Source: Saccoglossus kowalevskii (Eukaryota; Hemichordata; Enteropneusta; Harrimaniidae). From it: 21,527 nt of DNA. Positions 8,038 to 19,809 of the stretch are shown here, piece by piece. The stretch is taken from assembly GCF_000003605.2 (NCBI RefSeq), contig NW_003122907.1, positions 931,202-952,728 on the forward strand, written 5' to 3'. Within the stretch, counting starts at the first letter, position 1; each line of letters begins with the position of its first letter. The notes under the pieces are model-generated. The model did not search any database and had not been told where the DNA came from. It worked only from the letters and a program-made list of their open reading frames with translations. The position numbers and the translations under genes are program-made.

Positions 8038-10123
8038 GAAGTCACTGTGACTCAATGTCTTGAGGACCTTAGTGAAAGTAACTCGTGGCTTATGACTTGA
8101 GGACCTCGGTGGTAGTAACTTGTAATTCCATGTCTTGAGGACCTCAGTGGCAGTAACTTGTGGCTCCATGTCTTGAGGACCTTAGTAAAATTAACTTATG
8201 ACTCCATGTCTTGAGGACCTCAGTGGAAGTAACTTGTGATTCCATGTCTTGAGGACCTCAGTGAAAGTCACTTGTGGCTTTATGACTTTTATGTCTTGAG
8301 GACCTCAGTGGAAGTAACTTGTGATTCCATGTCTTGAGGACCTCAGTGAAAGTCACTTGTGGCTTTATGACTTTTATGTCTTGAGGACCTCAGTGGAAGT
8401 AACTTGTGATTCCATGTCTTGAGGACCTCAGTGAAAGTCACTTGTGGCTTTATGACTTTTATGTCTTGAGGACCTTAGTAAAATTAACTTATGACTCCAT
8501 GTCTTGAGAACCTCAGTGAAAGTAACTTGTGATTCCATGTCTTGAGGACCTCAGTGAAAGTAACTTGTAATTCCATGTCTTGAGGACCTCAGTGGCAGTA
8601 ACTTGTGGCTCCATGTCTTGAGGACCTTAGTAAAATTAACTTATGACTTCATGTCTTGAGATCCTCAGTGGAAGTAACTTGTGATTCCATGTCTTGAGGA
8701 CCTCAGTGAAAGTCACTTGTGGCTTTATGACTTTTATGTCTTGAGGACCTTAGTAAAATTAACTTATGACTCCATGTCTTGAGAACCTCAGTGAAAGTAA
8801 CTTGTGATTCCATGTCTTGAGGACCTCAGTGAAAGTAACTTGTGATTCCATGACTTGAGGACCTCAGTGGTAGTAACTTGTGACTCCATGACTCGAGGAC
8901 CTTAGTAAAATTAACTTATGACTCCATGTCTTGAGAACCTCAGTGAAAGTAACTTGTGATTCCATGTCTTGAGGACCTCAGTGAAAGTAACTTGTGATTC
9001 CATGACTTGAGGACCTCAGTGGTAGTAACTTGTGACTCCATGACTTGAGGACCTTAGTAAAATTAACTTATGACTCCATGTCTTGAGGACCTCAGTGAAA
9101 GTCACTTGTGGCTTTATGACTTTTATGTCTTGAGGACCTTAGTAAAATTTACTTATGACTCCATGTCTTGAGGACCTCAGTGGAAGTAATTTGTGATTCC
9201 ATGTCTTGAGGACCACAGTGAAAGTCACTTGTGGCTTTATGACTTTTATGTCTAGAGGACCTCAGTGGAAGTAACTTGTGATTCCATATCTTGAGGACCT
9301 CAGTGAAAGTAACTTGTGACTATGACTTGAGGAGCTTGAAGTGAAAGCAACTTGTGACTCCATGTCTTGAGGAGCTTGAAGTGAAAGCAACTTGTGACTC
9401 CATGTCTTGAGGACCTCAGTGAAAGTAATTTGTGACTTCATGTTTTGTAGAACTCAGTGAAAGTAACTTGTGACTCCATGAGTTGAGGACCTCAGTGGTA
9501 GTAACTTGTGACTTCATGTCTTGAGGAGCTTGAAGTGAAAGTAACTTGTGACTCCATGACTTGAGGACCTCAGTGGTAGTAACTTGTGACTTCATGTCTT
9601 GAGGAGCTTGAAGTGAAAGTAACTTGTGACTCCATGACTTGAGGACCTCAGTGGTAGTAACTTGTGACTTCATGTCTTGAGGAGCTTGAAGTGAAAGTCA
9701 CTTGTGACTCCATGACTTGAGGACCTCAGTGGTAGTAACTTGTGACTTCATGTCTTGTGGAGCTTGAAGTGAAAGTTACTTGTGATTCCATGACTTGAGG
9801 ACCTCAGTGAAAGTAACTTGTGACTTCATGTCTTGAGGAGCTTGAAGTGAAAGTAACTTGTGATTCCATGACTTGAGGACCTCAGTGGTAGTAACTTGTG
9901 ACTTCATGTCTTGAGGAGCTTGAAGTGAAAGTCACTTGTGACTCCATGACTTGAGGACCTCAGTGGTAGTAACTTGTGACTCCATGTCTTGAGGAGCTTG
10001 AAGTGAAAGTAACTTGTGACTCCATGTCTTGAGGACCTCAGTGAAAGTAACTTGTGACTTCATGTCTTGAGGAGCTTGAAGTGAAAGTAACTTGTGACTT
10101 CAAGTTTTGTGGACTTCAGTGAA
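8038..10123. repeat. 2.1-kb minisatellite of 38-47-bp monomers with higher-order structure
   Basis: By hand count there are about 53 monomers. The basic 38-bp unit runs from GTGAAAGTAACTTGTGAYTC through CATGTCTTGAGGACCTCA. Variants are a 47-bp form with an extra TTTATGACTT, a form reading AGTAAAATTAACTTATGACT, and a 40-bp form ending GAGGAGCTTGAA. Higher-order periods seen directly are 85 bp (CAGTGGAAGT at 8221, 8306, 8391), 152 bp or four monomers (GAGAACCTCA at 8781 and 8933), and 78 bp in the right half (about 9480-9980). Each monomer carries a short inverted repeat, TGAGG-A-CCTCA. The array sits wholly inside the BICDL1-like intron. Confidence 0.93.
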
Positions 10124-12193
10124 ATCTGCAGCACTGCAAAATTGGTAAAAAAAAATTCTTACAAAATGAAATCATAGAATATGAAATGCTTGTATACAGG
10201 TAGCATGTTTTTTTTTTTTATTTCTCATTCATGTCGATTTCGTGAAAAGATAACGTGAATGTTAACAAAAATGAAAGAATTTTCTGGTTGTGAATCTTAC
10301 ATGGTAGACTATCGTATAAACCAATAGATTTCACATAAAGTGAATTCAGTGTTTGATGTACCAAAGCAAATCAATTAATATGTTCACATGACAACTTCCA
10401 ATTTCAAAAAAAGATTACGATGTCTGGCTTCATTGTAGATTTGTGGTTGCTTAGATCTTGCGCTGTAAGTACATGCATGGATGCCAAAAGTAATTACACT
10501 AGATTGCTGTGATATTCTCTTCATCACACCATGGCTAATACACAAATTTTACAGTGCTCATTTATGTACTTTATACTTTAATAAGCCTTTATTTAAAAAA
10601 AAAAGAAATCAGAATAAAAATGCATTCCACAGCTGGCCACACAGAATACACACTCTGAATGGTCAGTCAACTCATGAATATTCATGTATTTTAATGATTT
10701 CTCTTCAACAATAAAAACAGAAAAATTTCTGGTTAATTTTTTTAATGGATATATATATATAATAAAAACTTTTTCACATACAGAGCTAATTCACATGTAC
10801 TCATCAGTCTTTATCATCTTAGTATTGACTTTCAGCATACATCATGTTTTTAAATGGACCAGAAAGGCAATTAGGTTTTTTAATTAGAAGATAATTAAAA
10901 ATTTTCTATATAAATGATGAGATTGACATTGTTTTGTTTTATTGGTTTAATAATCATGCGGTGCTTGTATTTTTAGTGCCTTCTATATTTTAGTTCTGTC
11001 AGGCTGTTTTTGATTGAGTTTTTTTACAGCCAGTATGATGTGATATAGTTGTAGAAATCAAGAGTTTATTCATGTTTGCACGAACCCTCTGGATCTACTC
11101 CTGTGCCACACAATGGTGATAGGGATTTGTCATCTCTTGTGTTTGTACGTGGCAATGCACAGTACTTACAGTTGTACATGTGACAGTGGACTGTGTGTGT
11201 GACACATTGGCTAATGGTATTATTATTATTTTTTTTAACAAAATAGTATTTTTCCAGTCATAGGAATTGTTATCTATATGGCACCTAAAATTAGAATATA
11301 CTAGTTGTTAACTTTTAGTTCATTCAAGTTAGTTAGTTATTACATACAATGTAGAGTATTTACATAAAATATTTAATATGAAATTTTGTTTTCTAGTTTC
11401 AAATGAACAAAATCCATATTTCGCAGTGACACTATGTAAAGCAAGTCTACTTCATGTAGGAACAGTATATGGTCTTAACGCCATGACGTTTATTCACAAA
11501 ACAACTTTTGACAAATTGTAGTTATATATGAAATTTACAAAACTTTGTTTCCATGGATTCTGTGATGGAGCTATATTCATGATTTATTTATTATGTATTT
11601 GACTTTTAAATGTAGCGTAAACATAACATGTAATCTAGACAAGTCTCCGATGATTGCCATCATTGCATGTATTCTTTATATGTACAGTGTGCCGTTAGAA
11701 AGCAATTTATATTATTTTAGGCCAAAGCAAGGCTGCAATGTGGAAAATCATCAAAATTATCTTCAGTGGACCGACCATTAGAAATGCTCGATGGGAAAAT
11801 GGTAAAATAATCATCCAAATTATGTTTTTCCTTCATTTAGTCTTCAGCTGGATTATTATCTTCATAATGGTATGCGAGCATTTTAAGTTTTATTTTCTCA
11901 TCATCAACTTATTTACTCCTTTATGTTTGACAAATAAAATTGTTCATTGGATTGGATTTTTCTGTGAAAAAAACAAAACCTACCTGTTGTAATTTGACAT
12001 TTTCACATATTTTTGCTTCAGCATAAATCAATACAAATTTTTTTAAATTTCACACTAATTTGTAGTGGACGTATTAGAATACTGTATTTGCTTTATTATA
12101 AGTGCATCTTGAATATAGGCGCATGTAGGCTAAACAATAATACTCCAAACTTAGCAGTGATTCATTTATGCTTTTCTAATAGATAAAATATGG

Positions 12194-12402
12194 TTAACAT
12201 TTTCACCACCAATAAACAAAATAGTCGCATTTATCGTCTGCACTTTCCGTCAGAAGGTTGAGACAAAAATAGCAAAGTTTAAGAGAAAAAACTGAAATTT
12301 GACTCAAATTTTGTCTGTTGGCTCCAAAATTAGGGTTCATTTCCAGAAATATTAAAGAATATTAGATAAAAGGCTGAGAAAGTCTGGTTGTGTAAAGGTT
12401 AA
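12194..12402 (+). mobile_element. piggyBac-type MITE, copy 1
   Basis: A 209-bp element bounded by TTAA on both sides. Its ends are imperfect terminal inverted repeats: TTAACATTTTCACCACC at the left, and TTAACCTTTACACAACC when the right end is read inward. Its interior matches the reverse complement of 16293-16533, for example the shared TTTTGTCTGTTGG and AGGGTTCATTTCCAGAAATA. TTAA flanks with a C-rich terminus are typical of piggyBac-class elements. No coding capacity. Confidence 0.7.
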
Positions 12403-14264
12403 CACATCCATGTAATTGCCTACTGAAGGCCACGTCAGATAGCTGGAAGAAATGGAAAAAAAACAGTGTCAAAATGTGCTATTGTGTTAAAAAGTACTTG
12501 AAATGAAAATAATTCCAAATTCCAAGAATCCGACAAAGTGTGATTTATCTAAGAATGCACAATGTAACTATTTAATGTCCCTGAACACATTACAAATAAA
12601 AACCTTTGAGTTTTGTCTGTGATTTAATCTAAATTGCTGTACATCTATTACAAACTTGCTACATGTACCTATGAAATAAAAAAATAAATTGTTCAAATTA
12701 CATGCTGATGACATTTAATGCAAACTTTTATTAGGAGTACTCAATACTAGTTTCTTCTCAATATATGATGACTCATTTTCTTAGTAGTTTGAACCGCAGT
12801 GAGATTTCTCAGAATTTATCCTGGCAATCAAATCTGTATCATAAAGTGTCCTTATAGTGGGGTTAATGTAATATAATATTGAATTACATATAAGTCAGAG
12901 CTCTTCTCTCAAGTTAACACAGGAGATTTCTAAGAATTATGATGGAACATTTTTATTTATCTTTTTATTTTTACTATCCATTAGGTATATTGACCTATTT
13001 TTATTTGTTAACTAAATTTTCATGTTAATTATTTTAAGGGGTGAATGAATGCCTGAACTGACATTTTTTTTTTTTTTTATAAGAAATCTTTTTGCAAGAT
13101 GAGGAATAATAATTAAAACTTTGAACAACAAAGTTAACTGATATTGCCTTTCACGAAATAAATCTATATCATTTTTCCTATATTACAGTATTTACAAAAA
13201 AATAGATCAGGAATTGAAAATGTTGTCCATTTGGTCCCAAATTAACATAAATGGCTGTGAAAAAATTAAGTCTCATTTAGTATTAGTTGAAGTATAATTT
13301 GATAATTGATTAATCAGTTTATTAGTTCATTAGCTATGTATGTTATGTTTTGGCACATATTATATTTAGTGTTTTAATATGCAAATATACCAGACACTGA
13401 AAACTCTCTTTATAACCAAACATCTGATAAATTGGTCCCAAAAATTCTGATTCTATACTGCTTTTTGAAATGTGTTTCACAATGATTATTCCCTGAAGCT
13501 GCCTACTTGGATTTCAATTCTAATATCACATAATCTTTTGATAATGAAACAGTAATTTGTGGGCATCATTTTTTGCAAATATTTTTGTATTTTTTGTATT
13601 ATTGTTGTTAATTTTGGATCAAATGAACATAATTTCCCATTGGCTACACGTCTTAATCAAAATTTTGGAAAATTTGTAAAAAAAATTGTGAAGGTATTAT
13701 TTTTGAAAGATAGCAAAAAGTTTTGTATCTGCACAGAACAGATTTTGTAAAATTAGAGAATCTTGAAATACCCAAAATAAAGTTAATTTGGAGTTGCATG
13801 TTACATGTATAAATAAAAATTATAAAAAAAAAAATTTAACAAAAGGTTCAGTTTGAGTTTTTACATTAAACATGTATTTGGTTCATATTTGACGCCAGCT
13901 TAAATCAGATTAGAGTTGAAAGGCAGTGAACAAAAATGAATAATGAATGCTTTTTGAATATAGTTTACTGATGCATCAATAAATTAAGGAGGATGTTTTT
14001 GTTGGTTTGAGGGGGTGGACACTTAATTTGTCTGACACATTTCTTGGTTACCTGTGTTTACTTAGGTAGGTTTTAATAATGTCGTTTTGACGTCATTCTC
14101 TGTTATTTGAGATGTCGTCACTTCCTAAATGCTGAATTGGACTACTCACTAAAACACCGTCGGCATTCATTGAACTTACATAAGACTACGGAAGTCTTCA
14201 GCAAATTTTCTGCCTCTCAATGGGGTATTCATGCAGCTGCTCTTTTTGTTCTTTTGTCAGGTTT

Positions 14265-14289
14265 TTTTTTTTTGGAGGGGGGGGGGGGT
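14265..14289. repeat. Poly(T) followed by poly(G) tract
   Basis: A run of T is followed directly by GGA and a long run of G. It is probably a simple-sequence expansion and prone to length error. It lies within a 112-codon ORF (14107-14445) that I do not regard as a gene. Confidence 0.6.
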
Positions 14290-15533
14290 AAATCTTTGGT
14301 GTATCGTTTAGAACAAATTAACAAAATCACAAATGGCCATTATGGGGACGTAATCGTTGAACATATTGTATATGTTTGTGCACCAAATCTGAAAAAGGAA
14401 AATAGTATTGGAATTACCCTATTTTCTGGAATTAATTGTCACTGAAAAGAGTTTTGGGATGTTTTGTGTGGAATTTATTTTAACTGATTTTTGACGAGTT
14501 GGATGTAAAATATAGAAAAAAAAAGTATATTTGCTGGATTTTATTTTCACTAAATCATTCCTTCAGCGAAAATAGCAATAATTAAATCCAAGCGAAAATA
14601 AAGTATTTCACAGTAGACCGCTTGAAATTATAGAGGATGGCTGGTAGATTTGTTTAAAAAGAATTTACATTTAATTTACAAATAGAAAAAAATATCATGC
14701 AAGGTGATGCAGGATGAAAAAATTGGCACATCCCAAAAAAATCAAAATGTACAGATAAGAAATGGCAAAAAAAACAAAAAACGCACTGATCACACTCTTC
14801 CAGTCACCCCCGTGATTTCAAAATAAACCCCTTAACAGAAGCTTATCTTGAGAGCAAAACTTGCTTTTGTTGTATGATAGATCATTAAACTATGCAGTAT
14901 TCTTGACACATTTCTGTCATTTAGCAAAGTGCATACTATTATAGAACAGATTTTTTATCAGTGTACGTGACAATTTGACAGTTTTCATAGAGGTGAGTTC
15001 ATCCAAAATATTTACCCGTCTATATCATCTGTTATTTTCTCATACATTTTTTTGTTTGTATTACACTCTGCCCTATAATATTAAAGCCAACCTACTGCTC
15101 CTGTAGGTGAAAATAAAACCTTTTAATGACTTAATTTTTTCCCGAACATTTTCTTTATTTTTATGTGTTTTCTTCTGTAATTTTTGTTAATTTTGGATGA
15201 AATTCCTAAAAAAATATGAAAAAAATAATGCAGGTTTTTTAAAGATGGATGACAAAAGTTGATTTTTGCTCATTTAAATAATTGATTTTTTCTTACAATT
15301 ACAATGAATTAATCTCTGTACTGGATGAGAAAAGTATTTGTATTAATTATATTAATTTAGTCATTTATAATGATAAAATTAATATACAATATTGTTAATA
15401 GTTAATGCATAATGTGAAAAATTCCATTAATATAAATGATGAAGATCATCTGTCTTGAGTTTCATACTTGGCAGAATGCACTATGGGTAATTTCCATCTC
15501 ATTGTTGGCAAGGTCATCTGGTAACGACCGGTA

Positions 15534-15656
15534 TAACATGGCATTAGAATAAAAATACCACACAATAAATTTATACTATAATATTTTATAGTTCTTTACG
15601 AGAACCATTGTAAAGCAAAATTTAATGGAGTGAACCTAAAATTAAAATTTCGTCAT
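15534..15656 (+). repeat. 123-bp dispersed repeat, copy 1
   Basis: It runs from TAACATGGCATTAG to AAAATTTCGTCAT and matches 20461-20583 at 121 of 123 positions by my count, with no gaps. Internal hairpins are ACTATAA-TATT-TTATAGT and CTTTAC-(10 nt)-GTAAAG. There is no ORF and no clear terminal inverted repeat. Confidence 0.85.
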
Positions 15657-16292
15657 AAATGTGTTTAATTTTTGAATTGATTACGATATCAGAATTTACT
15701 GATTGATTCAAAACCAATGTTAAGAGCAACTTGCACTTCATTGGACTTTTGAGATTTGCTTCCTTCTCTCCTCCTAGATGCAATTAACAGCAGAATGAAA
15801 CTTTTATGTTGGAACCAATGTTACCAGGCTAGATTTTAAAGTTTGTTGTTAATATTAAAAAAAACACCCTGTGATTTATGACAAACATTATGAAATAAGT
15901 GTTGTGTGACAGTTGCTATGGTGTTTATATCATTACCATGGTTTCAATGTTGAATTGTGACGTATTATCACTGTTGCCAGTGTAGACCTGTTAACTTGAT
16001 GCAGATACATTTGTATTAGGTTACAGTTATGATTTAAATAAAATATTAATCTTTGGTAGTCTGCTAGGTGCTTTATATCAGTAACTGACAAGTTCTATAA
16101 CGAGATGAGGAATTAAACTAGAATTTATGTCTTATCATTTATGTGTACATTGTTTATAACAAAAATGTGAATTACTCTCATTCATTATTTCATGTTGGGA
16201 AATGTTTTTCACGTCAACTAGAAATAAAATCAAATGTGGATGATAACTTGCTGTCCCACTCCCTCACTACATACACAATACATGTAGGATGT

Positions 16293-16533
16293 TTAACATT
16301 TTCACCACCAGACTTTCTCACTCAAATTTTTCTTCACTTTTTTCTTTTAAATAATATTTCTGGAAATGAACCCTTATTTTTGGGCCAACAGACAAAATTT
16401 GGGTAAATTTTTCAGTATTTACTCAAAAATGTTTGCTATTTTTGTCCGAATCTTCTGTAGGAAAATGCAGACTATAAACTGGATCATTTTGTGAATTTTG
16501 ATGAAAAGATGGACCTTGTGGTGAAAGGGTTAA
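16293..16533 (-). mobile_element. piggyBac-type MITE, copy 2 (inverted relative to copy 1)
   Basis: A 241-bp element bounded by TTAA (16293-16296 and 16530-16533). The right end read inward is TTAACCCTTTCACCAC, close to the classic TTAA-CCCT terminus of piggyBac elements; the left end is TTAACATTTTCACCACCAG. It aligns in reverse orientation with the copy at 12194-12402 through most of its length, with clear divergence, so both are old insertions. The left part falls within a chance ORF (16143-16406). Confidence 0.72.
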
Positions 16534-16732
16534 TTTATTGGAACAAGCTTGTGTGCTCGGTTAAAAGATGGAGGACGAAATCATGGATACATAAGATGAA
16601 TTTTTAAAATTTCGAACTGTTTAACTGTTTAGAGGTCAAATGACACATTCCTATTTTTAAAGTACACTTACATATATACGTCAGACTATTTTTATAATAC
16701 AGGTGAATACATGTATATATACAGGTGTGGTT

Positions 16733-16746
16733 ATTACCGTGGTAAC
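16733..16746 (+). promoter_or_regulatory. X-box-like motif (RFX type), second site
   Basis: ATTACCGTGGTAAC has one perfect half-site (GGTAAC) and a near-perfect partner with a 2-bp spacer. Two weaker look-alikes occur at 15912-15925 and 15932-15945. Deep in an intron, chance occurrence is plausible. Confidence 0.28.
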
Positions 16747-17006
16747 TTGTAAGGAAAGAGTCATGTTTACTAATAATACCACTTTGTCGTTCATATCGGT
16801 CATATTTATTTTTAGATTAGGTTGGTGCACAGATGGTATTGTAATGGAATTTGACGTGGATTCGTTATCTGGATTTTTAATTAATTATTAATTAGAATTG
16901 ATGTAGTAATTGAATTGTATAGATAATGTTCTAAAAATAGCTGATTTTTCATATATTTGAATTGTATTACAGAAAGTGTTTGAAAACTTTCTAATCATTG
17001 AAAAAT

Positions 17007-17134
17007 AAATTGTAAAAAATGAATTTGAAAATTATGGTTTGTTAAAATAATGACTGCATACTCAAAATGTAGTGGGCATAGTGAAGATTACGCAATCAGA
17101 CATTGTAGGAATTGTATGGTTTTAATTACCAACA
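17007..17134 (+). repeat. Diverged dispersed repeat, copy 1
   Basis: Shares with 17800-17920 the ordered blocks AAATTGTAAA, GAATTTGAAAA, TGACTGCAT, ATAGTG, TTGTAGGAATTGT, TTTTAATTAC and ACCAAC, in the same orientation. Identity is moderate with small indels, so it is an old copy. No coding capacity. Confidence 0.5.
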
Positions 17135-17740
17135 TCTAGAAAATTTACTTATACAATGTAGTATAAAGCACTTGGAGATAATCTCCATTTCAGGGAAGAA
17201 ATGCCTTGCTGTAATCTGTAGTACTCTACATCAATCAACAGTCTATTCAAGTTTATATTGTGCATTTTAAAAAAACAATTTAAGTTTAATTCCATTATTG
17301 GTTAAACTGTATTAGCTAGTGACCAGATTAACTAAATAAATTGTATTTGCTTTTCTGCAAAAAAACAGAGTCAATGCCAAGCTACTTACAAGATTGCGCC
17401 TGATTGGCTAGCCAAACCTAACACCTAACAGTCAGACAAATCAGAGAGGAGCTTGTATGTTGACAGATTATGTTTTTCTGACATATCAAATTCTGCCTTG
17501 TATATATGCTTTAACTCAACTGGAAATACGTACACCACTAAGTCAAGTTCATTGCTGCTTTTTATAGTAACATGAATAGCACGTTGTATTCACCAGTCAC
17601 CCAAAATGGTTGCCAAGATCTTGTTGAGAATGAGGAAGTCACAAGATTTGTTATTTTTTATAAATTAGTGTTCCGTTCTTTCTTGTCATCATGACCCTTG
17701 TTTCAAACATTAAAGTTGGGTAGGTCAGTGGACCAGTAGA

Positions 17741-18005
17741 AACGCTTTTTGAGTCCCAAAATCATGGCAGCCATTTAAAAAGAAATTGTAAATTGTAAAT
17801 TTTTTCAACACCTGTGAATTTGAAAACTTATGCGTTGTTGAAGTACTGACTGCATGCCTGATTTATAGTGGCCGTAGTGAATTGTAGGAATTGTGCAGTT
17901 TTAATTACGGTTTTACCAACTTTTGAGATCGTGGTAAAATAAACATACTTTATCTGGTGAAGATGAATACTTTTTGAGTCAAGATCATAGCCGCCATTTG
18001 CATCT
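17741..18005 (+). repeat. Diverged dispersed repeat, copy 2, with flanking internal duplication
   Basis: Positions 17800-17920 match the repeat at 17007-17134. On either side is a second duplicated block: CTTTTTGAGTC...ATCATGGCAGCCATTT at 17745-17776 and CTTTTTGAGTC...ATCATAGCCGCCATTT at 17970-17999. The copy may be a composite or one unit of a longer, decayed tandem pair. Confidence 0.45.
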
Positions 18006-18189
18006 AAGGTCAACTTCATACTAAGGTATAAAATCATTTGATGCCATATTTTTTTTTTGCCAATAATTTGTGTCCAATATGTTTTTCTTCTCTAATATTT
18101 ATTTCTAAAGCTAACTTTTCTGAAAAAAAATTAGGAAGTTTCATTTCATAATAGGTGGCAAAGGTTACTTTGGCATTCTTAAAATCTGT

Positions 18190-18345
18190 TGTTCACCACC
18201 TTCACCTCCCTTCACCCCCTTTCACCTCCCATTCACCCCCCCCCCCCAAAATGCCTTGTTGGTTATCATTGTCAAATTATGTAATGTTTCAAATTGTATG
18301 TAATCTTACAGGTGGTCCACTCCATTTATGTGGGGGGGGGGGGTA
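18190..18345. repeat. C-rich tract and facing poly(G) tract
   Basis: A pyrimidine-rich run of CACCTTCACCTCCC-type units ends in a run of C near 18247. About 85 nt downstream a run of G ends near 18342. The two homopolymers are complementary and could pair in a single strand. Each could also form i-motif or G-quadruplex structures. The exact lengths may be affected by sequencing error. Confidence 0.55.
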
Positions 18346-19427
18346 TGACTGTGGTACTGATGTACCCATTGTTTCGGAGTACATTTGTCTATATAAAAAT
18401 GTATATCTAGTAAAAAATGGTGTGAAAATCAGTGAGAATTAGTAGCACAATATTTTTATTTTTGATAAATAAATCTATTATCAAATTGCGAATTTTTAAA
18501 TAAAAAAGGAATGCGATTTATGTAAAGTAGAATAACATTTTATCTTTGGTTTAAATGATCAACTATCGTTATTCTTTGGATAACTGAGAAGTTACCTGTA
18601 TACGTGTAATACCAGTAGCAATTTGTATAAAAATGACTATACATGTAGCCATTTATAGATTTAATTAAAACACCCATGATAATTTTTTCTGGCCTTTCTA
18701 TCACCTTTCAATACTCACATATCCCATAATAGTTACTAAATCCATGCCAGAATGACTCATTTTTTACAAAAATATTGTTACTAGGATACGAATGAATGAT
18801 TTTGGGGCAGGATTATTTAATGTATGAGATTTCTTGCCTAAAATGAGATTTATTTCATGAATAAACGATGACGGGAAGCTTAGTGGAAAGTGCACATGTG
18901 TTACATGTGACGTGATCTACTATTTGTATTTCCATCGATTCAAATATTGAGGACTTAAAATGACGTTAAATGATTCAGACGCTTTTATTAAAATATTAAA
19001 TTGCCTTTGGGCATGTCTGGAGTTTTCTGTGTAAACCTTGGGCCATGTATCGCTTGTTACTTCATTTGAGCTTATCTTGAGAAAATCGGAAACGCTGATC
19101 ACGTGTATGCTACATGCATGTCACATGCTGGAGGCGATACAGCTTGTTTTATCAAACCGTTCCAACGCAGCAGGATCAGATTAGAGGACGAAATATCTTG
19201 ATGTTACAAGAAAATTCTTGTCATACATTTAATTATTATGTTTTGGGAATTATTTAGTGGTGGATAGCAAGATTTTGTCAAATGTAAAATGGGAGGGAAT
19301 AAATCCGAACTTGTTCTTTACCATGACTTAATATGCTGGTATGTTATATAGATTAACTAGGGTGTTCAGTGTTGAGCAGTGTCCCCTAGGTGGCCCATTA
19401 TAAATAAACCATGGCAATTGGTAGGAC

Positions 19428-19809
19428 ATCAGTCAGACGGGGCATGAGATCAGTCAGACGGGGCACCAGTTAGACGGAACACCATTTGAGTGGGGCACCA
19501 TTCGAGTGGGGCACTAGTCAGGCGGGGGGCACCAGTCAGGCGGGGCACCAGTCAGGCGGGGCACCAGTCGAGTGGGGCACCAGTCGAGTGGGGCACCAGT
19601 CAGGCGGGGCACCAGTCAGGCGGGGCACCAGTCAAGCGGGGCACCAGTCAGGCGGGGCACCAGTCAGGCGGGGCACCAGTCAGGCGGGGCACCAGTCAGG
19701 CGGTGGGCACCAGTCAAGCGATGGGCACCAGTCAGGTGGGGCACCAGTCAGGTGGGGCACTAGTTGGGCTTTGGGCACCTGTCAGGCGGGGCACCAGTCA
19801 GGTCGAGTT
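19428..19809 (+). repeat. GC-rich 17-bp minisatellite, about 22 copies
   Basis: The unit is GCACCAGTCAGGCGGGG, with variants carrying GTCGAGTGGGG, GTCAAGCGGGG or extra Gs. It stands out as GC-rich against AT-rich flanks. Because 17 is not a multiple of three and the unit lacks stops on the plus strand, all three plus frames stay open across it, giving overlapping ORFs of 63-116 codons that are artefacts. The G runs recur every 17 bases and could support G-quadruplex formation. Confidence 0.9.

Noticed and set aside
8038-10123. CRISPR-like array
   Set aside because: Monomers abut without unique spacers, and the context is a eukaryotic intron.
11738-11992. Hydrophobic plus-strand ORF
   Set aside because: T-rich intron sequence translates to F/I/L-rich peptide in any genome; no family recognised.
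14107-14445. Plus-strand ORF of 112 codons
   Set aside because: It is held open by poly(T) and poly(G) tracts translating as FFF and GGGG, and the remainder is unrecognisable.
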